64,000 nt of DNA, from assembly GCA_964023275.1 (NCBI GenBank), contig OZ029913.1, positions 47,123,976-47,187,975 on the forward strand, read 5' to 3'. The DNA is from Norana najaformis (lineage: Eukaryota; Annelida; Clitellata; Crassiclitellata; Hormogastridae). The notes below the pieces were generated by a model. The model was not told the origin of the DNA, searched no databases, and was given only the letters and a program-made list of their open reading frames with translations. The translations under genes and the position numbers were made by a program. Below, in pieces: positions 9,814 through 18,962 of this stretch (the stretch's first letter is position 1; the number at the start of each line of letters is the position of its first letter).

Positions 9814-11158
9814 CTCGAATACATTCTAGAAGTGAAATAAATCTCCAGCAGGCTTCAGCTGTACTGTAGACTGAATCTATATATGTTCTCGCTATGTTAA
9901 TCAATTTCTGTTGATTTTGCTATTGTATGAACTGTGCGTATAATTGACATGGTTATGCGTATATTAGAATAAGCGTTTGTGTTGACTAACGTGATTACTC
10001 ACTTAAAATACATGGCCGGCTTAGGGCGTTTAAACTAATAAAAATAGCGAGGCCAGCATAGGCTCTAAAAATATACTAATTACGGGGAACAATGAATGGG
10101 TTTCTGAACTAATTTTACGTGTGCTCAACGTGGATGTTGATGGATTGTTTTATTCGCAATCTGCCAAAGTTTGCGAGTCACTACGAAGGAAATTTCAAAC
10201 TGATGCTTCGATTGCCAGCCAATCGGGATTTTACTTGGGGGATTTTCGACCAATGGCGACACGTTGCCATTGGAAGTCGTCAGCCAATGAGGGGGCGCAG
10301 TGGACGTAACTCCTTATCCTTAGTAAACAAGCGAGCAGACGACGATGTCAACGATGGACTCTGAAATCGCTGCAAATGTTGGTGAAAGTTGCAGACGACA
10401 CTTTCGGCCAACCGTTTGACGATGTCGATTCGCGGTGAAAACCGTTGAAGAAGTTCAGTTCACGGCTGGATTTTAGGCAGGAAGGTACTCGTTACGATTC
10501 AGCGTGACTCCGAGAAATAAGTGATCAGTTGCGGACTTGTCAAGTCGAACTGTATTCTCGAATAGTGAGCATATAAAGGCTCATGTATTGCGGGTTCTTC
10601 ACCTGTGTTTCGGTTGCGAACTGACAAAGTGTTCGTCAAGAAACTAACGTCAGGAAGTTGTGGATTAATTCCATGTAAGTACGTTGAAACGGACTTAGCG
10701 GCGCGAGTTGAAAGTCTTCGACTATACAGTGCAACCACATCTCGTCAAGGAACATTCCTTCGGACGATTACGATCGAATCGCGTGGATTCTAATCCTTGA
10801 ACTGCAAGGAACTCGCTAAAGTACATACAACGAGAGACATTCAACCGATGGTCTACTAGGTATGTGGGCGTGGTGAAAAGAATCGTTTGTGCAGAGACAA
10901 CTAGTGGTGAGTGACAATCCAACCATACTACGTCGATGCAAACTCACTGCAACTCACAGTGAAACTGTTTCAGACTTCATCAGAGTCAGTACACAGAGGT
11001 AAAATGGCCATCCAAGCTGGTGGGTGGGTAGAACTATAGATTTAGGCTCGATAAGAAGCTGGCCTTAATTAAGCATATATAAACTATATATAATACATTG
11101 ATTGATTTGTAACAAATGACTTTGTTCATTCTTATTCAATTAGACATTATAATACAAG
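9814..11158. other. Non-coding gap inside the Polinton
   Basis: About 1.3 kb with no frame I trust; the two overlapping frames near 10119-10364 show no family signature. The sequence is AT-rich at its left and right ends. A TATA-like cataTAAAggc at about 10569 is followed some 100 bases later by a splice-donor-like ATGTAAGTA at 10671, but no downstream exon can be recognised. It may be an unrelated insertion in the Polinton, a regulatory region, or an internalised terminal repeat. No inverted match to it was found at the right edge by eye. Confidence 0.4.
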
Positions 11159-11215
11159 ATGGTAGTGGAAAAGTACGAGCTATCATTACAATTTCCGCTA
11201 GATATTGCATGTTGA
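11159..11215 (+). pseudogene. Short start of a decayed Polinton gene
   Basis: An ATG at 11159 opens an 18-codon frame beginning MVVEKYELSLQF and ending in TGA at about 11213-11215. It lies directly after attaTAATAcaag, the same type of box seen before two other Polinton genes, which is the main reason to list it. No continuation is convincing in other frames. It may be the remnant of a longer gene. Confidence 0.25.
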
Positions 11216-11364
11216 TTTGAGTCTGACCTATAATTATCATATCAGGAGACTAAACCCCAATTAACATGTGTATCTACCTACAGCCTAAACACAAGCTTGT
11301 AGGTACCATGAGGTAATGTAAAGTGACTGCCATCTATAGTCACCAGATCTAGACAAGGGAGCAT

Positions 11365-11625
11365 TTAGAAAAAGGGGTTACATGTACAAGCTGGAAGCTG
11401 TCCGGTTATCGGCCGGAAATCAGTAGGCCCGGAAAGGACTCTACATGCAAAGTCATTCAAAGCGCCTGGTGTTACGAGCCAGAACTCGAAACAGCGGCTC
11501 GCGATATTACCAAAGTCCCATAGAGGATGTTCCTTAGAGACTACTTCCTCTCGTCGTGTGTGGTTTTGTATCGCCCACATCGCGGACCAAACGTCCTTCA
11601 CTAGCTCTTCGGGTGGTAGTGTCAT
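11365..11625 (-). CDS. Small hypothetical Polinton protein, 86 aa
   Basis: An open frame starting at an ATG (MTLPPEELVKDVWSAM) and rich in tryptophan and phenylalanine, with WDFGNIASRCFEFW in the middle and a cysteine-containing end. No membrane segment or known motif is visible. It is divergent from the gene at 11686, with about 60 bases between them that contain TATAATA at 11643-11651. That arrangement, and codon use like the neighbouring genes, support a real small gene. I do not recognise its family. Confidence 0.45.
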   Translation of the reverse strand: MTLPPEELVKDVWSAMWAIQNHTRREEVVSKEHPLWDFGNIASRCFEFWLVTPGALNDFACRVLSGPTDFRPITGQLPACTCNPFF

Positions 11626-11685
11626 CGTCTCGCGAACGAAGTCTATAATACCCGATTAAAGATTTGGAATATAATTCCTAAAACA
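11626..11685. promoter_or_regulatory. Divergent intergenic region with TATAATA box
   Basis: Sixty bases between two divergently transcribed Polinton genes contain tcTATAATAcccg and ggaaTATAATtcc. The same core occurs in the 44-base divergent gap at 20220-20263 and just before 11159. Promoter function is inferred from position and recurrence. Confidence 0.4.
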
Positions 11686-13018
11686 ATGCCAATTCCACAG
11701 CATTTGAAGTACAACGCAACAGCATACTACCGCCTCGGCACCGCCTTCGACTACACGAAGGTCGCGACCGCGCTTCAGTCGCAGGACGTGTATGTAAGCG
11801 ATACAAGCTCCTTCAAGACGACTTAGTTTGATCTAACGCAGAGCTACATTCTTCCGCACATCACGACTCAAGCCATCATCGACGCTTGGAACAGTAACCC
11901 CATGCAGTTTTGGCAGAACCAGCTGCAGTTCGCACTTTGGTGCGCCACGGCGGGTTGTGGTGTATCGGTGAAAGAGCACCTTTTACCTGACGAAACAATG
12001 CCGGTGCTGGCTCGTTCGTTGTTTCACTTCCATATCTACTATCAGACCAGACGTATTCTTGCCGAGATGAAGTGTCCGCTTCCGACCCGCGACACCTGGA
12101 ATGCCTTCGATAATGGTATCGACCATCATGCATATCAAGCAATCTGTGGTGAATTTGGAGTCGACTATAATCAGGCAGCGACCGCGTGTCACCTCAGCGA
12201 CATGCAGATGCCGTCAAACGGTCTGGGTAATACATTCGTGGAATGGGACCGAAGCGGCAACAATGGTAACCGCTACTGGACTACATATGGAAGCTACAGA
12301 CCTGGTATTGACTCATTCAGCGACAACTTGGATAGCGAGCGCGGCCGGCTCGATTATCTCAGTCAAGACTACAACGGTGACACAATCCCCCGGTCAGACA
12401 TCTCATATGGTTTTGTCTGGAGCATGCTCGACAGAAGTCAAGGGTTCACGCGTGCAGGTGTGGAACGGATCAACGACTCGGTGCGCGCATACGCTTGGGC
12501 AATCCTTGGCGCGCAGGGTCAGACCCGCACCTCGGTGCTAGGCGTGGGGCCCGCATTCGACGCCCAGAAGCAGTTCGCAGCTAACGTGGAAACGAAGATT
12601 TATGCCTCCGACGACCTCCCGAAAAGCATATCGCAGTATCAGGATGTTTTACAATACGCTAGGTCAAAACTCGACTATGTGTTGGGTGGTGAGTTGTATA
12701 TGGTCCCAAGCAACACGGATCTGCGAGTTGGTACGATTGCGGGGTACAACAATGAGATCGTGGTTGCCACAGACGACATGAACATCGGCACGAAAGATGG
12801 TATTAACACCACAAAACTGCCGCCTGCGCCACCAGTAGAAAAAGCGAAGGTAGATCCACCATCCACCAAAAACGAGGACCCAGGCTTCGCACCACCCCCA
12901 AAAAAGAGGACACCACCAAGAAGGAGTACTCACCACCTGGTGATCATGAAAGCATAAAAACAGCAATCACGTTCGCGGCTATTGGTGCAGGTCTGGTGTA
13001 TTATATGTATTATTATTA
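11686..13018 (+). pseudogene. Conserved Polinton virion-type protein with C-terminal membrane segment, broken
   Basis: The gene starts at ATG 11686 (MPIPQHLKYN) and would give about 440 residues. A TAG interrupts it near 11824, after FKTT. The long middle part reads HFHIYYQTRRILAEM, GLGNTFVEWD and VRAYAWAILGAQGQTRTS, a layout I associate with a conserved but poorly characterised Polinton gene. It is followed by a proline- and lysine-rich linker. A shift in the C/A runs near 12896-12906 moves the true C-terminus to another frame, which ends in a hydrophobic ITFAAIGAGLVYYMYYY segment. A virion or assembly role is inference from its place among capsid genes. It converges on the minus-strand gene at 13022 with 3 bases between. 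Confidence 0.6.
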
Positions 13019-13435
13019 AAACTAAAGATACTTGAAAGCGAGCCATCCGCTGAGGCCGATGCCACCAGCGAGGAAGATGAGCTCGTACTTTTTTTGCTCC
13101 TCGCTGGGCTGATAGAAATTGGCGAGCGTCGGCTCGTCCCCAACATCTGGAACGCCTTTCTGCTTCTGTTCGTCGCCGCCGGTTACCGAGTAGTATAGGC
13201 GCATCGCCTCGTTCACGTCGGAATACACCTTATCTACATGTATTGCCCGGCGCAGCTGCTCGTTGAGGTAGTCTAGTCTAGCCTGTCGCCGTTGTGCCAA
13301 CTCAGCCGAAGCGCGCTAAGCTCCTCTATAGCTCTATTGTGTCGAGCCGTCTCCTCCGACGCCCCTGCTTGTTAACGACACCGTAGATCGCATTCCCTCC
13401 AATAAAGGCAACCGCATTGGCTACAGCGGAGCCGA

Positions 13436-13438
13436 TAA
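13436..13438. repeat. Target site duplication TAA (left copy)
   Basis: TAA directly precedes the transposon end CACTGGCC and is repeated at 16062-16064 after the other end. Restoring a single copy leaves the interrupted Polinton gene in frame, which supports a 3-bp duplication, as in CACTA/CMC elements. Confidence 0.75.
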
Positions 13439-16061
13439 CACTGGCCAACAGAAAATTTTTTTTTTCTTGTTGCCTTCGGTTTTAGACCTGTTCTTGGGGT
13501 AATTTTGGGCGCTGATTCAGAAATGTCATTGGATTGAGTGCATCAGGTCTAGTTTCTGAGATATCGTCGATTTTGTAAAGAAAACCCAGTCCACTCTTTA
13601 AACGATGTCTTTGGCAAAACTAAAATGTCATAATAAGCTTTATTTATGGCTAATTTAATTCTTGCTGATTCATATAATGCCTACATCCTTATAATGTAAA
13701 ATCAGCATATCTTGCCGCGTGCTGAGATATTGCTGATTCAACGAAATAACTATTCCGTAGCCTACAGCTTACTCAGCACTAAATTCATGGCCTCATTTAG
13801 AATTTATTTGTGCTTATACAGCGTTTCATGGTTTCGAACTATGTAAATAGATTATGCTGAAGTCAGCATTTATAGCCTATATAAACCGCCTCCTGAAAGC
13901 TAGAGCAGCCGCAGTCGTCTTAGGGCATATTAAGAGTTGGTCGCAAGAACAATCTGTGAATGTGAGCATTAAATAACTACATGTTCTTACTATTTTTTAG
14001 GTTAGTCATTTAATTCCTCAGATGCGAACATCCTTAAGGTTATGGCTACTTCCAGACGGAGCTGCATTAACCATCCAGACATATTCTGCTACATTTGTGG
14101 GGAATACACACTAAAAGCAAACAGGAAACCGATTTCTGAGTTTGTAAAAAGAGCATATGTAGGTTATTTTGGTGTCAAACTTGGAGATCAAGATAAGCAA
14201 TGGGCTCCTCATACAGTATGCAAAACTTGTATTGAACAATTGCGCCACTGGACAATTGGAAAGAGAAGCTGCCTGAAATTTGGTGTACCGATGGTTTGGA
14301 GGGAACAGATAAACCACTTCGACGACTGTTACTTTTGTATGGTTAATATCATAGGCATCAATCGAAATAATCGTCACAAGTTGTCTTACCCTGATATACC
14401 TTCAGCCAGGAGACCTGTTCCGCATTCGGATATTGTACCAGTTCCACCTTTTCGCGAACTACCTCAGCTCTCAGACGATGAGACTTGCATGTCCAATATC
14501 GGACAAGATGACGAAAGTGAAGAAAGTGGGGGCAGTGACAGTGATTTCCAATCAACTTCACACAGTGAACGTTTTGACCAAAAAGAGTTGAGTGATCTGA
14601 TCAGGGACTTAAATCTTTCCAAAGAGTCCTCTGAATTGCTTGCGTCCAGACTAAAGGAAAAGAATGCACTTCAGCCTGGAACGAAAATTACAATTTATAG
14701 AAACAGAGAAAAGGATTTGCTGCCATTTTTTACCGAAGACAACAACCTAGTATTCTGTAATGACATCAGCAACTTATTGAAGAAAATTGGTCTGTCGGAT
14801 TACAGCCCAGATGAGTGGCGTCTTTTTATCGACAGTTCAAAACGTAGTCTGAAATGTGTGCTTTTAAATAACGGCAACAAATTTGGTTCTATTCCAATCG
14901 GTCACTCCACCAGGATGAAGGAAGAGTACAATGCCATCTCTTTAGTACTGGAAAAGATAAAATACAAAGAACATCAATGGGTAATTTGTGTAGACTTGAA
15001 GATGGTAAATTTCCTCCTTGGTCAACAAAGTGGCTACACAAAGTATCCCTGCTTTTTGTGTCTTTGGGACAGTAGAGCCAAGCATGAACATTGGACAAGA
15101 AAAGATTGGCCTTCGAGGAAAGACATGGTGGTTGGAGCTCAAAATGTAATCAAGGAATCTTTGGTGGCACGAGATAGGATCATACTGCCACCACTACATA
15201 TAAAGCTAGGCCTGATGAAACAATTTGTCAGGGCTTTGAATAAAGAAGGTTCATGCTTCGAATACATAGTACACAAGTTACCAGGAATTACAATGGAAAA
15301 ATTGAAGGCTGGAATCTTCGATGGTCCACAGATCAGGCAACTTATGAATGACCCACTTTTCATACCATCAATGAATGAAATCGAATCTTGTGCCTGGTCT
15401 TCCTTTGTTCTTGTAACTAAAAATTTTCTTGGCAACAAGAAGGCAGACAATTATGCACAACTAGTAGAGGATATGCTTCTTCATTTCAACAAGCTTGGCT
15501 GCAACATGAGCATTAAAGTCCATTATCTCCACAGTCACTTAGATCGCTTTCCAGAGAATCTTGGTGACTTCAGCGAAGAGCAAGGTGAAAGATTTCACCA
15601 AGACATCAAAACAATGGAAAATCGATATCAAGGAAGATGGGATGCACACATGATGGCAGACTATTGCTGGAATATTATGCGCGATTGTTCGGGCAGATGC
15701 CACACTCGGAAATCGTACAAAAGGAGCTTCTTCGGTGTCGAATGACTTGAAATTTTTATAACAAACTTGTTCTGTTTGGTATCATATAAGTACAGTTTCA
15801 GGTACTACCATTTTCTTTTAAGTATTTGTATTATTATGTTTATTTAGTGTATCACATAATAAATTGAGCACTACATAATTATAGCTATAGCCTTATGTTT
15901 TATGGGCGAGCAGAGGCAAGGACTGGTATATGGCATAATGTTCTATATCTCGAAAACTAGACCTGCTGGGAGAAAACTGGTGCCTTTTCTGGAATCAGCA
16001 GGTCAAATATACCAAGAAACAGTTCTAACATTTGAGGCAACAAATTATGTGTTGGCCAGTG
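13439..16061 (+). mobile_element. CMC-like (CACTA-type) DNA transposon, copy 2
   Basis: Bounded by CACTGGCCAACA at 13439-13450 and TGTTGGCCAGTG at 16050-16061, a perfect 12-base terminal inverted repeat, with TAA duplicated on both sides. Long AT-rich flanks inside the ends carry repeated GCTGATTCA phrases near 13663-13740 and shared subterminal phrases GGTCTAGTT with GAGATAT at both ends, probable transposase binding sites. One intact gene lies at 14042-15745. It is the inverted twin of 1740-4362. It is inserted inside a small membrane gene of the Polinton. Confidence 0.85.
14042..15745 (+). CDS. CMC-like transposase, 567 aa, copy 2
   Basis: Residue-for-residue identical to the protein at 2056-3759, where its domains are described: N-terminal cysteine pairs (C16/C19, C60/C63), acidic linker, D264, D318, C337-x2-C340, L385-H386 and E513 or E516. 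The gene starts 603 bases inside the left end and stops 316 bases before the right end. It has no intron and no interruption, so this copy could be autonomous. Identity to copy 1 over 1.7 kb of coding sequence points to very recent duplication, gene conversion between the two copies, or an assembly artefact. Confidence 0.78.
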   Translation: MATSRRSCINHPDIFCYICGEYTLKANRKPISEFVKRAYVGYFGVKLGDQDKQWAPHTVCKTCIEQLRHWTIGKRSCLKFGVPMVWREQINHFDDCYFCMVNIIGINRNNRHKLSYPDIPSARRPVPHSDIVPVPPFRELPQLSDDETCMSNIGQDDESEESGGSDSDFQSTSHSERFDQKELSDLIRDLNLSKESSELLASRLKEKNALQPGTKITIYRNREKDLLPFFTEDNNLVFCNDISNLLKKIGLSDYSPDEWRLFIDSSKRSLKCVLLNNGNKFGSIPIGHSTRMKEEYNAISLVLEKIKYKEHQWVICVDLKMVNFLLGQQSGYTKYPCFLCLWDSRAKHEHWTRKDWPSRKDMVVGAQNVIKESLVARDRIILPPLHIKLGLMKQFVRALNKEGSCFEYIVHKLPGITMEKLKAGIFDGPQIRQLMNDPLFIPSMNEIESCAWSSFVLVTKNFLGNKKADNYAQLVEDMLLHFNKLGCNMSIKVHYLHSHLDRFPENLGDFSEEQGERFHQDIKTMENRYQGRWDAHMMADYCWNIMRDCSGRCHTRKSYKRSFFGVE

Positions 16062-16117
16062 TAATCATACCCACAGCTGCAGCCATTTTACATATACACT
16101 TAGTGTGGGCATTCAAC

Positions 16118-17189
16118 TTACCGCGCTGGTGGTGGTGCATCAGAATTGATGATACTGGCGGGGAGAAGGCCCTGTTTCACGAGCATGTCCTGCGACCACA
16201 AAACCAGAGCGACAGTCCCAACGACCTTAACTCCGTCTTCCAAGTCAAGTCGAGCAAGGTCTGCCGGGTTCATCTTCAACACCTTCTTAAGAATCATGCT
16301 GTAGCCCACGCTGAACCCACCAATAACGGCCGCGTGGTAAAATAGGTTACCAAGATCTTTTGCATAAGGAGATGGAGTTGCCATATTATCAAGTCGCTCG
16401 TATATATGATTTCCAACCACGTTTGTTGCGACAGCGGTAACGAAGCCAAGTGCCATTATTACTAAAAAAATGAATAGCTCTAATAGACGGTCACTCCATG
16501 TCGAAGACACTGCGCCCTTGACGTGGCGCCACGTTCGCGCCCGTGCTGACGGGTGGCGGGGAGGGCTGCCCCGCGCGAGCGGTGTGGCTGACGTGCAGTT
16601 AGTATAAGGTTTAAACCATATAACCCCTGCAAGAAAAAGAACCAGACCAATAGCCGCAAACCAATCATTTTTGCCAAGGTTGTGCTTCGCCTTGGCTGCG
16701 TCGTTGGCACCTTTGGTCGACGGCACGTCTGTGTTTGGCTGCGGCGCAGCTGATGGTCCATCACCCACTTTAGCCTCATTGTACACTTTCTCTTTTACAA
16801 CAGCTAGTTCTTCTAGCAGGCGCTTCTCCTTTGGCTTGCGTGCCGCGGCGCCCAAGCGGCCGGCTTCCTGCTTTTTAGGGTCCTTCGTCTTAGCCGACGG
16901 AAGAGCCTGGGGCGGCTTCTCCGAAGGCTCCTGTATGCTCGGGCTGTGTGGCTCTATCGTCTCCATTTGGGGGTCCATCAGCTGTAACGTATGCCTCCCG
17001 TGACGTGTCTTTAATAGCCCAATCACAATACTTCGCGGTAGTGATGGCAGCGGTTAGCGGTGCTAGGTACATGCCATAGCGGTAGTATAGCTCACAGCAA
17101 GCGCTGCTTAAAGCCGCCGAGACGAACGGGTCCTCTTCGAGGTCGGCTACAAGGGTAGGTTGACGCTTGACCGGCAGGGGTAATACCAT
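16118..17189 (-). pseudogene. Polinton multi-pass or two-span membrane protein, broken
   Basis: The gene begins at ATG 17189 (MVLPLPVKRQPTLVADLEED) with a short hydrophobic stretch containing YGMYLAPLTAAITTA. A shift near 16980 passes it to the frame with PQMETIEPHSP, a long Lys/Ala/Pro-rich charged linker, then a hydrophobic span (WFAAIGLVLFLAGVIWF), a second (LLELFIFLVIMALGFV), a third (LFYHAAVIGGFSVGYSMI) and a fourth near VVGTVALVLW. It ends in PPPAR. About 355 codons in all. No enzymatic motif is visible. Being next to the other small membrane genes and the ATPase suggests a virion membrane role, which is inference. An RTE fragment is inserted 60 bases upstream of its start. Confidence 0.55.
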
Positions 17190-17245
17190 TGCGGCTGCGG
17201 AGGCATAAAGGCGGAGAAGGCTACTACCCTAAGACTTTGACATTG

Positions 17246-17252
17246 CCGTGCC
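17246..17252. repeat. Target site duplication CCGTGCC (left copy)
   Basis: CCGTGCC at 17246-17252 recurs at 18005-18011, flanking the RTE fragment exactly. A 7-base duplication is in the range for LINE insertion. Confidence 0.6.
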
Positions 17253-18004
17253 TTCTTCTTTATGTTCTCTGCCCCCCCCCCCGGCAGGTTCGTATGTCGC
17301 CATTTTTCTCTGTTCTGTGCCTCTCTCTTCAGTCCACTGTATCCCTCCTCTGTCATCATCCAGTCCAGCATCATTGCTCTTGGTCTGCCTCTTGTTCTCT
17401 TTCCTTCCATTCTTCCCTCGATGATGTCTTTTAGTAGGGTTTCACTTCTCAGGATGTGGCCTATCCATTTCCTCTGTCTTCCGCGTATAGTGCCTATCAA
17501 GGATCTTTTTTCCTCTACCAGTTGTAATATCTCTTCATTGGTTCTTCTCTCTTTCCAGCTGACTCTCTCCATTTTACGCCAAATCCACATCTCGAAGGCC
17601 TCCAGTCTTCTAATGTCGTCCTTCCGCATTGTCCACGTCTCTGAGCCATACTGGACGACACTCCATACCAGTGTTTTAATCATTCTCTTTTTGAGCTTCC
17701 TGCTTAGACTGCCTCTGAGCAGCTCTCCTCTTTTATAAAATGCATCCTTTCCCATTGCTATTCTTCTTTTTATTTCCACTTGGCACCTTGCATCGTCCAT
17801 AACCATACTTCCCAGATAGCAGAACTTCTCCACCCGTTCCAATTCTTCTCCGTTTAATGTAATCTTTACTTCCTTTTCATTTCCTTTGCTTACCCTCATG
17901 ACCTTTGTTTTATTTACGTTTATTTTCATGTCATAGTTCGATGATATCCTGTTTAATCGGTCCATCATCGTTTGTAGTCCCTCTTGACTACAAAGGATGA
18001 TGGA
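17253..18004 (-). mobile_element. RTE-type LINE 3' fragment inserted in the Polinton
   Basis: On minus it encodes the part of the reverse transcriptase after the catalytic YxDD: SQEGLQTMMDRLNRI, KINVNKTKVMRV, FCYLGSMVMD, the thumb with QYGSETWTMRKDD and FEMWIWRKM, and the C-terminal GRQRKWIGHILR and GKRTRGRPR. The open frame runs beyond the insertion on both sides only by chance. The 3' end is a short untranslated stretch with a C-run at 17272-17283. The 5' end is a fold-back: about 19 bases before the LINE homology are nearly the inverse of the bases just after it. The same LINE family is seen at 56235-58280. Confidence 0.8.
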
Positions 18005-18058
18005 CCGTGCCAAGACGCGCTTAATATCGGGCGTGCGCCTCATTGATTTCGTCGGCCG

Positions 18059-18340
18059 TCATCTGAAGATCATCTTTAGCTGCCCTCCAGCCGCTAAAGC
18101 GGCCAGCCGTGCGAGCTTTTTAGCGACATCATCCGAGCTTTGTCCCGCAGCCGGCGATGGTATACCTCCGGTATGTCCACGCTCCGAAGGTGTCTCCTGT
18201 AGAAGTTGCTCCAAAAGATCGTCGCAGTCCATTTTTGTAGCGAGCATGCGCATAACGTGCCTTGCTCTAACATAGAGATACATCCCGTATATCAAGCACC
18301 CCATCGTTAAAACTTGCAGGCAAAAAATCACAATCAGCAT
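18059..18340 (-). CDS. Small single-span Polinton membrane protein
   Basis: An open frame whose first ATG on minus is at about 18340 (MLIVIFCLQVLTM). It opens with a hydrophobic signal-anchor span through GCLIYGMYLYV, then a basic RAR stretch, an acidic helical section (DCDDLLEQLLQE) and an alanine-rich helix ending in KMIFR. About 94 residues. It follows the ATPase gene on the same strand with a short overlap or abutment. I do not recognise the family. Position suggests a virion membrane protein. Confidence 0.5.
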   Translation of the reverse strand: MLIVIFCLQVLTMGCLIYGMYLYVRARHVMRMLATKMDCDDLLEQLLQETPSERGHTGGIPSPAAGQSSDDVAKKLARLAALAAGGQLKMIFR

Positions 18341-18357
18341 AATGGTCTCCACCTCGC

Positions 18358-18961
18358 TCAAAAGATGTGGTATTCAGCTGGTTGGTCTGTCTTTAACAAA
18401 AGCTTAGCGTGCTTAGTTGATGCTAGGCGGATGCGAAGCGATTCGCGAAGCTCGAGAGGGACGACACCGTTCTCGTCAAGTGCTTCTGCAAATGAGAAGC
18501 GGTCCTTGCAGTGGAACAAGCAGGTCCATTTCGTCTGCGTTCGCAGGTCCTTTCCGACAGAATTGTATCTTTGTGTCAACACCCACACGCTCTGCTTCGC
18601 GTGCCTGCCAGAAAAGGCGAGTTCAGAGAGCTTGTCCTTCTTTTTTGTTAGGGCCTTACTCGCGGCAAGATCGTCGAGGACGTACAACGTCGGCGAGTCC
18701 GCAGACAGCTCATAGAGTAGGCGTAGCCATTCGAGCAGCCGCTCTCCGGGGTCGATAAATAAAAAGCGGTGGGTATTGGGGCCGCTCGAGGTAAGTGCTA
18801 TTGCGAATCCAGGTTGGGCATAGGAAGTACACGCGTTCGAAAACTCCGCGATAGTAGCCGGTCTCTGGGTTGAGAAGCGCATCTAGTATGTACTTGGTTT
18901 TTCCACATCCAGTTTGGCCACAAATGATGGCTGCATGCGGATACCGGGGTAGCGCCACCAT
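18358..18961 (-). pseudogene. ATPase: Polinton packaging ATPase (A32/FtsK-like), one frameshift
   Basis: The gene starts at ATG 18961 (MVALPRYPH), one base after the capsid gene's stop. Walker A is GQTGCGKT about 15 residues in, followed by VYFLCPTW. A shift near 18760 moves to the frame with DPGERLLEWL. Walker B is LYVLDD, followed by the AASK sensor-like segment, and SGRHAKQSVWVLTQRYN is the conserved region after Walker B in viral genome-packaging ATPases. About 200 codons, a normal length. The enzyme would pump DNA into the capsid. One frameshift at an A/T-rich run breaks it as read. Confidence 0.85.
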
Positions 18962-18962
18962 G

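Larger units (their letters stand above)
13022..16086 (-). pseudogene. Small Polinton membrane protein, split by the CMC-like transposon
   Basis: The first nine codons, from ATG at about 16086 (MAAAVGMI), lie right of the transposon at 13439-16061, and the rest lies left of it. Across the insertion site, with one copy of the duplicated TAA (TTA on this strand), the frame is continuous into a small-residue-rich hydrophobic stretch (GSAVANAVAFIGGNAIYG). A single shift near 13310 leads into the coiled, charged part with AQRRQARLDYLNEQL. The protein ends in a second hydrophobic segment (FLAGGIGLSGWLAFKYL) at 13022. Without the insertion it is about 145 codons. Function unknown; two membrane spans with a helical middle suggest a virion membrane or scaffold protein. 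Splitting plus the shift makes it inactive. Confidence 0.6.

Noticed and set aside
10119..10364. Two overlapping open frames in the Polinton gap
   Set aside because: No conserved motif and no matching frame nearby; the length is expected by chance.
17147..18043. One 298-residue gene covering the RTE fragment and adjacent Polinton
   Set aside because: The target duplication at 17246-17252 and 18005-18011 shows the LINE ends there; the extra codons are chance extensions.
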